Of a stretch of 64,000 nt of DNA, positions 57,310 to 64,000 are shown piece after piece. Both the position numbers and the translations under genes were made by a program. Each line of letters starts with the position of its first letter. The first letter of the stretch is position 1. The notes below the pieces were generated by a model, which was given only the letters and a program-made list of their open reading frames with translations, was not told where the DNA came from and did not search any database. Location of the stretch: positions 37,745,067 to 37,809,066 of the forward strand of contig OX359245.1 in NCBI GenBank assembly GCA_947179485.1, in the 5' to 3' direction. This DNA is from Allacma fusca. Taxonomy: Eukaryota > Arthropoda > Collembola > Symphypleona > Sminthuridae.

Positions 57310-58800
57310 AATACTTTTACTAACATCCATAAACTTGAACTTGGAATCAGTAAGTACATTGCGACGTAAAATTCCATATCTAACTTCAAGTGTCTTTCTT
57401 TTAAAAGTTCAAGTTTAAATCCCAACTTCAATTCCCTATCTAACTTGAACCCCGTCATTCAGCTCCCCAAACTCGAAATTAAAGTCCAGTCCCAGCCTCG
57501 CAATCCCTCCTTCCCCTATACCCATCACTAAACGCTCAATTCCAAAGAAGCACAGATTTCGGACCAGCCAAGCTTTCCTACGCTTAACAACAGCAATACC
57601 TGAGCTGAGAGCCACAAAAAGATTGATGTTCTGACAAGTGAGTGGGAATGGACATTTGACATCACGTATTATTCGAAAGCGCCTCTGGGGCAGTCTCAAT
57701 TCCCAGAATGTTTCCCTCCCCAGTATTTACATAATTATTACGCCGCTGATTATTTAGTGTGAATGGCTCTTCATCCTCCCAGTCCGCATCCTCACAAAGA
57801 TCCTGTTTTTCCTCTATTTTATTACTACCATTTGCAAAACCCAACAAACCACCAACACTAGAATTAAAACAAACACGAAAACGAATCTTGCAATTTCAGT
57901 GGAAAATATTTTCCAAAAATTTTTATCCCTCAATTCAAACACCCAAATTTTTTCAAAATTCGTTTTTAATTTTTACCCCAAAATGTCCTTCAAATATTTT
58001 TTTTTAATAAAAAATTTTTTCAGAAAATTTTACTAAAAACCCTAATTACACGGGAAATGTTTTTCTGAGCATGATCATTTGTCAGAAAGAATTTGCGAAA
58101 GGCGTGAGAATTTTTAGGGAAGAAAAAATTTGCAGGTTTTAGCGTCTGGGAAGGAACAAGGTTGGAAATTTAAGGGCTGAGGAGTAAAAATTTTACGAGC
58201 CCGTAAACATGGATTTGAAGGTTATTTTCATTAGGAACTGTCGGATTTTTGTGAGCACTTGCATTTGTTCGTCATGTCATCTCCTTTTTTTACGACCGCA
58301 TCCCTAATCACATGAGGATCCAGGAATGGGGCAATAGACAGTCAAAAATACTTGAATCAGCGGAATTTTTTTATCTGGCTCTCCCTTGCATTTAAAGTAT
58401 TCCCAAATTAATTCTCGTTGCCGTGTGTACGGGTAAAAAGCGGTATTTGAGAGCGGATGCGGAGGGGAAAATTGGCAGGACTCTGCAATAAGAAAAATGT
58501 TGAGCTGGCGCAGCAATTTAGAAATTATTCAGAAGGGACGAGTTCCGAGGAGAAATGTAACCTGGAATTGTGTAGCGGGTTGTGTGTTGGGATTGACGTG
58601 GGTTTTCTGGAATTTTGGACGTGGGGATGGGCTAGTGTTGGGGGAAGATTGAAATTTTTTGGGAACTTGGGGTCAAGTGGGGTCAAGAGGTCAAGTTAAG
58701 GAGTTTTGGAGTGAGAGGGTAGTTTTGATTGAGAGGATTTTGGGGTTGCTGTAAGGTTAAGGGATATTCAGGTCGGGGGGGGGGGTGATTAAGTTGAAAT
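57310..58800. other. Unique-looking sequence
   Basis: 57430-57830 and 58260-58700 are less AT-rich and look unique. Short frames (for example 57436-57699 minus) lack recognisable domains. A G-run lies at about 58774-58785. Confidence 0.3.
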
Positions 58801-58804
58801 TTAG

Positions 58805-59880
58805 GTGGAGTGAGAGATGAGTTCAAGTACGGGTCAAGTGGGTTAGTTGTAGGTCAAGTGCAGGGCAAGTAACAGTCGAAGGTTAAAGTGCGGGTAAATA
58901 GTGGGTTAAGCTCAAGTGAGGGTTACGTTTGCTTGAGATTTTAAGTCAAGTGAGGTTTAATTGTAAGTTCAAGTGTAGGTCAAGTGAGGGCTAGGGTTAA
59001 GTATGGGTCAAGGGAATGTGAGGCTGAAGCGCAGGTCATATAACTTAGGGTTATTTTAAGAGTCAAGGGACACTTGAACTTAAATGTTGGTCAAGTGGCA
59101 GTTAGTAGCAAGCATGGGTCAAGTGATGTTTAATCTTAAGTATAGGTCAAGTCACGCTTACACTTAAGTGTGTGTCAAGTGACAGTTAAACATGCACTTA
59201 AGTGTAGGTTACGTATGTCGATTGAATGAATACTCAAGCCAAGTGGGAATTAAATTCAAGCTTAGGTCATGTGCGTCGATTGAACTCATATATAAATCCG
59301 TTAAACTTGAAGTACAGAACAAGTAATGGTATATTTCAAGTACAGGTTAAGCGAGTGCTAACTTCAAGTGCAGGTCAAAGGAGTGTTAAGTTCAAGTGCA
59401 ACTCAAACCAGAGTTAAGCTCAAATCCTCTCCAAACGAAGCTTAAGCTCAACTTCAAGTCCAGTAGCGGTTAAGTTCAAATTCCGTTGAAACGGAAACTT
59501 TCACTTCAACGTCAAGTTTGCCAGTTCAAGTGCAGGTCACCTTACTTTTACACTCAAGTGCCTATCAAGTGTCGGGTAATGTCAGCTAAATGTCAAGTAA
59601 AGTTCTAATGCGAACATCAAAATAAATTCCAATAACCTGAACTTAAATTTATAAATACTCAACTTGGATTGACTTCTCTTTTACAATTCAAGGTCAAGTT
59701 CAGGTCAAGTCAAATTTCCAAAATAAGGGTCAAGTTCTACGTTAAGCTTCTCAAGTAATATTTTTCAAACAGCATCAAATTCCGGATCATTTTAAAAGGA
59801 CAATGTTAACCAAACCTAATTTAGAGTACAATTAAAGGTCAAGTACGAGGTCAATCGAGGTCAAGTTCAGATCCCTATCT
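58805..59880. repeat. Degenerate field, GGTCAAGTG
   Basis: About 40 words such as GGTCAAGTG, AAGTGTAGGTCAAGTGA and TTAAGTTCAAGTGCAGGTCA spaced 10-25 bases, on one strand. No fixed period. TCAAGTG also occurs in the neighbouring 19-bp array, so the two fields may be related. Confidence 0.65.
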
Positions 59881-60560
59881 CTAAAATAGCTCCTGCATCC
59901 CAGCTCTTTCTTTGTACAGGGAAAATAAAGCACCGTCTCGGATCTACCGTAGTGAGCGTCTTGGGTGTAGTTTCTCAAGTAGAGTTTTTATTACCACGTT
60001 TTCCCTTACGATGAAGAAAAAGTTGAAGATGCTTCTTTACAGCAGCGTGTTCTCCGATTAGTGTCTATGCGTTTGGACGGAGATGGGAATGGAGATTGGA
60101 AATGTCCTGACTCATCCAATAATTTTTCAATGGACTCACACACATCTGATTAAATAATAGAATTTGGTCGTTATTATGTACGAGCATGGAAATGAAGGGA
60201 GAGCTTTGTTCACCACACACACCAGTCCTTTGGATTAATGGAAATTACACGTCTATGACTCCTCATCATTCCAATGGCTCAACATGGAGCAAGGCTTGTT
60301 TCGGTCTGATGTGTGCTTTTTATTACACTTGTTGTCAGATGGGGAGGAAAATGATGCTCTGCTTGAATTGCTTGTTTGGGAGGCTCCGACGCTGTCATCT
60401 CTTCAACTAATCATATCCTTTTTATCCATTACGAGTAGCTCCCTTATTACAATGCTCGCATGTACCTAACACACATACATTACCATGCGTTCTTATACGC
60501 CAGGGCATGCCCATGGAGAAAAACGTGCAGAGTTGAGGTCCAAAATCAGCTTCATACAAA
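59880..60560. other. Unique-looking sequence, higher GC
   Basis: Less AT-rich than its surroundings and without repeats. Frames of 61-74 codons overlap on both strands and none is convincing. A conserved non-coding or intronic island is possible. Confidence 0.3.
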
Positions 60561-61560
60561 TACAAAATCCTCACAAATGCAAAGCGGGCTAAATACAAAT
60601 GGAGGAAGTTCAAAAATGCAAAAAGGGGTAAACATTTATGTTAAATTTTAAAATGAAAAATGGTTTAAGAAAAGTTAAAATTTGCTATATGGCAAAATGG
60701 GCTAAATACAAGTAGGGACGCTTAAAATGCAAAATGGGCTAAATGAAAGACGGAACGCTTAAAATGCAAAATGGGCTAAATACAAACTGAAATTGCTAAA
60801 TTGCAAAATGGGCTTAAAGTAGTTGAGAAATGCTAGAATCAAAATGGGTTAAATATACGCTGAAATTGCTAAACTGCAAAATGGGTTAAATACATACTGA
60901 AACTGTTAAAGTGCAAAATGGGATAAAATCAATTGAGAATTTCCCAAAATGCAAAATGGGCTGAGTACAAGAAGAAACTTATAAAATGCAAAATGGGCTA
61001 AACGCAGTTGGAAAATGCTAGCAGTAAAAATGGTCTAAAAACAAGAGGAAACGTCTAAAATGTAAAATGAGCTAAAAACAGTTGGAAAATGCTACAAGGC
61101 AAAATGGGCTAAAGTGATTGGGAACGCCAAATGGTGTAAATACAAACCGAAATCGATAAAATTCAAAATGGGTTAAAATCAAATGGAAACATTAAAATGC
61201 AAAAGAGTTATATACGATGGAAAATCTTAAATGCAAAAGGGGCTAAAATCCAGAGTAAAACTCTGGCAAAAACGGTCAAAATAAAATGGGAAATTTTGCA
61301 CAACAAAATAGGTTAAGTAAAAACTGAAAATGCTAAAATACAGAAAGAACGCTCTAAAATCAAACCGCAAATACTAAATTGCAAAATGGGCTAAAACAAA
61401 TTAAAATTTCAAAATTTGCTAAAATTAGAGCAAAAGGCCGAAAAACAAAAAGGTACCAGGACAAATTGAATTTTTTGACTGTTAAGATGCAAAACGAATC
61501 AAATCAGGCTAAGCATCCATAAAGAACCAAATGAACAATACTAACATGCAAAATGGTACA
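60560..61560. repeat. Degenerate field, AAATGCAAAATGGGCTAAA
   Basis: About 25 words AAAATGCAAAATGGGCTAAATAC and variants, spaced about 30-45 bases, with the intervening bases variable. Confidence 0.7.
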
Positions 61561-61869
61561 AATCCCCATTAAAAATTTCTCAGGAGCCAAAACACCATAA
61601 CTACAAATGAAAAACGTGAAAGCGCAAAATGGGCTAAATCCTTGCGGTAACACTTTTTCTCAAGACACAAAATCCTGGGAGTCCCAACCAACAGTGTTAA
61701 GATGCAAATCGGTCCAATTCCTGGGACAAACCTCAAAAGATCCAAACATATAAATAGAAATTGAGCCTGGACAATGTTAAAATGCAAAATGTGTTAAAAA
61801 TTCAATCCTTAAAAAATACAGCCCTATAAAAAGTAACTCCGGTCATTAAGATGCAACAACGATTGTAAA

Positions 61870-62120
61870 TACATATGTACACACAATGCTTACATATGTT
61901 CAACATGAGAGTGCACAAGCATACAATTCTACACCTGTATACGCTCAACATTACAAGTGTGCAAATGCATGTATGTACATAATGTCCTATGTTCAACATT
62001 GGGCTGCATATGTACGCCAGTGCATTCAAATGAGCTGGGTAAAAAGAGTCATGCATTTAAATGCGCCCATTTAAAAGCATGCTAGTACATATGCATATGA
62101 ACACACACACATATACATAC
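61870..62120. repeat. ACATATGTAC-type simple-repeat patch
   Basis: CATATGTAC, ATGTACAT and ACACACACATATACATACATG words with CAACAT/ACAAGTG interruptions. Low complexity; no gene. Confidence 0.45.
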
Positions 62121-62800
62121 ATGCTTGTTTACATTACGACTGTATATTCCATACAGGGATTGATAGCCGTAAGAACAAGAGTGAGGTTTCTCCCATAAGC
62201 CAGCATGGGCGTACATACGGATAAAAAGGCAGACAGGGAAAGAAGAGGGGCTGAGGAGGACATTAAAAGCAAATAGATTTTGAGAGTTGAAGAGCTGACG
62301 TAATTCCTCACCTTTACAACTCCTTTGAATGCAGGGAGGGCTGGATCCGACAATTATTTTCCCCATGTAATTTCCTATATGTGAGTGTGTTTGACTCTCC
62401 TGAAGGAAAAAGAAGACACACAAGGAATAACTCCAACACTGTCATTACCACAAAATTCCCATAGCGTTCCCAGGCCTGTCTAGCTCCCTCCTCTACCATT
62501 AGAAAAAACTCCTTTTAATTCCCTTTTAATCAGCAGTCCCCACAAAATACGAAAGAATCTCCGCCCCTAATTCCATTCATATTTTTATGTATGCATGCGT
62601 TCGCCAAAAAAAAATTCTCCCCAGACTAATTTTTTTTTGCTCTTAAAATTCGCTGCTTGCTTTGAATTTTCATTTCAATTGCTTATTTTGGAGATTTTCA
62701 AAATTAATTTAATGCGCCAGCTACAAAATTTTGAAGGCAAATGGGTCGTTATTTGTCTGGTGAAGGTCTTTGGGGATATTACAAGAAAACACTAAATTTT
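62120..62800. other. Unique-looking sequence
   Basis: No repeats and no supported gene. Frames of 60-113 codons on the minus strand (62082-62423) lack recognisable domains. Confidence 0.3.
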
Positions 62801-63720
62801 TTAAAAATTTGAATCGAAAGACATTTAATAAAAATTTCCCCGGTAAAAATTTTGGAAAATGTTGCCCGCAAATTTTTAATACTTTCTCTGGTAAATTTTT
62901 GTGTCCACAAATGACCCAAATTTTGCCGGCTAGTTCTGGACGATTTCTTTGGATTTCTATGCATCAGATAGTGCAAGATTTTGCCAGCAAATTTTAGATG
63001 CTGTCTTCGGCCAGATTTTGCCTAAACAATTGTTAAAATTTGTCCTGCAAAATTTGTTAAAATTTTTCCAGTTAAATTCGTTCAAATTATACCCGCAAAA
63101 TTTGGTAAATTTTGCCAGCCAAGTTTAGATGCTTGCTATAACCAGATTTTGCCCCAGAAATCGTTAAATTTCACCCGCAAAGTTGAAATACCTGCTTCTG
63201 ACAAATTTTGCCTAAAATGTCGTTAAAATTTTGACAGAGATTTTATGTCCTTGGTTTGACCAGATTTTGCTAAACAATGTAAAACCTTTCCACGCAAAAT
63301 TCGTTATAGTTTTGCCCTCAAATTTTGAATGCTTGCTTTTGCCATATTTTGCCTCAAATTTTACCCCAAAAATGCTACAATTTTGTGTGCACATTTTGGA
63401 ATCTTTTTCTTGGCCATATTTTCCCTCAAAATTCTTTAAAAATTTTTCTTAAAAATTCGTTCAAATTTTCCGCACCAAAAATGTTACAGTTTTTTCTCAA
63501 ATTGTAGATGCCTGCTTACGTCATATTTTGCCTCATTAATAGTTTAACGCTTTCCCGTAAAAATCCTCAAAAATTTTCCCACAAAAATGACTTGAACCCT
63601 GCCCGTAAAAATCTTCAAAACATTGGGCTAAAATATTCAGAAAATAATGCATGTATTGCCCGGTAAATATTTTAAACAATTTTCTCCCGAATATTTTTGA
63701 AAATTTTGCCCGAATTTTTT
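62800..63720. repeat. Degenerate field, AAATTTTGCCCGCAAAATT
   Basis: About 30 words such as AATTTTGCC(C/A)GCAAAATTCGTTAAA, pyrimidine G-C islands in an A/T background, without fixed period. The remaining 280 bases of the window show no feature. Confidence 0.65.
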
Positions 63721-64000
63721 TTTTGAATCTTTGTCCTTAGAAATTAAAAGCTACAATGCCTATTGCAAGAAATATTGTCAAAAATTATTTTCTGTAAATA
63801 ATGAATGCTGAATATGTAGGTTGCCCGGAAAATCATTTAAAAATTCAAACCGAAATGACTTTTTCGAGTAAAATCTTTGATGGAATGTTTTGTTATTTGT
63901 CTAGAATGTAAAATGAAATTCCTCTCATGAAAAGTTGATTAGGGCATTTATAAAAATTTTACTTTACAATTTATGAAAATTCCCCATTTGGGAAAGGAAT

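Overview
The window reads as an AT-rich arthropod (most likely insect) genome. The support is TATA-plus-initiator core promoters (TATAAAT about 32 bases before TTCAGTCTG), spliced genes with GT-AG introns, many short non-autonomous DNA transposons, and a fragment resembling a LINE ORF1. I see no bacterial features, rRNA, tRNA or CRISPR. The species cannot be named from the sequence.

From about 1 to 45 kb the window is an old, diverged tandem array. Its modules carry small genes for secreted peptides, all on the minus strand. The gene plan recurs: a first coding exon with a signal peptide and a VPGRIQPP..RYARSP-like segment, ending in phase 1; a 30-39 base micro-exon encoding VRLVRKA-like residues, phase 1 at both ends; and a third exon, phase 1 at its start, that is glycine-rich or collagen-like. 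Three subfamilies are recognisable. A genes (exon 1 at 5.05 and 13.1 kb) have a short tail. B genes (7.8 and 16.1 kb) have a 5'UTR exon and a TATA/Inr promoter. C genes (30.7, 36.8 and 44.2 kb) have a different first exon and a TATA box. Broken copies lie at 10.2, 20.1-20.4 and 28.1-28.3 kb. Just after the glycine-rich reading frame, several copies keep a second, very basic open frame whose ATG overlaps a conserved stop as ATGA.

The modules are peppered with transposons whose ends I could place because uninterrupted paralogous copies in the same window show the empty site. Six carry 8-bp target duplications and short inverted repeats typical of hAT elements: 16345-19234, 21152-23747, 30985-31823, 31924-32993 with 32160-32677 nested in it, and 42811-43760. 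Two have TTA/TAA duplications, and several have TA duplications. Each hAT-like element has its own private GC-rich motif repeated near its ends. One (21152-23747) is almost filled by a 41-bp palindromic minisatellite. One insertion sits exactly in a splice donor (A1 gene) and another 54 bases before a start site (B2 gene).

From about 45 to 64 kb I find no convincing gene. The sequence is a patchwork of separate degenerate tandem-repeat fields, each with its own AT-rich motif (for example GTGTGACATTCGATTTCAA, 19 bp; a 24-bp AACAATTTTGGATAAAATG unit; AAATGCAAAATGGGCTAAA), separated by short stretches of more ordinary, probably intergenic or intronic sequence. The function of the secreted peptide family is unknown. 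Effector, antimicrobial, silk or adhesive roles are all possible and none is shown by the sequence.
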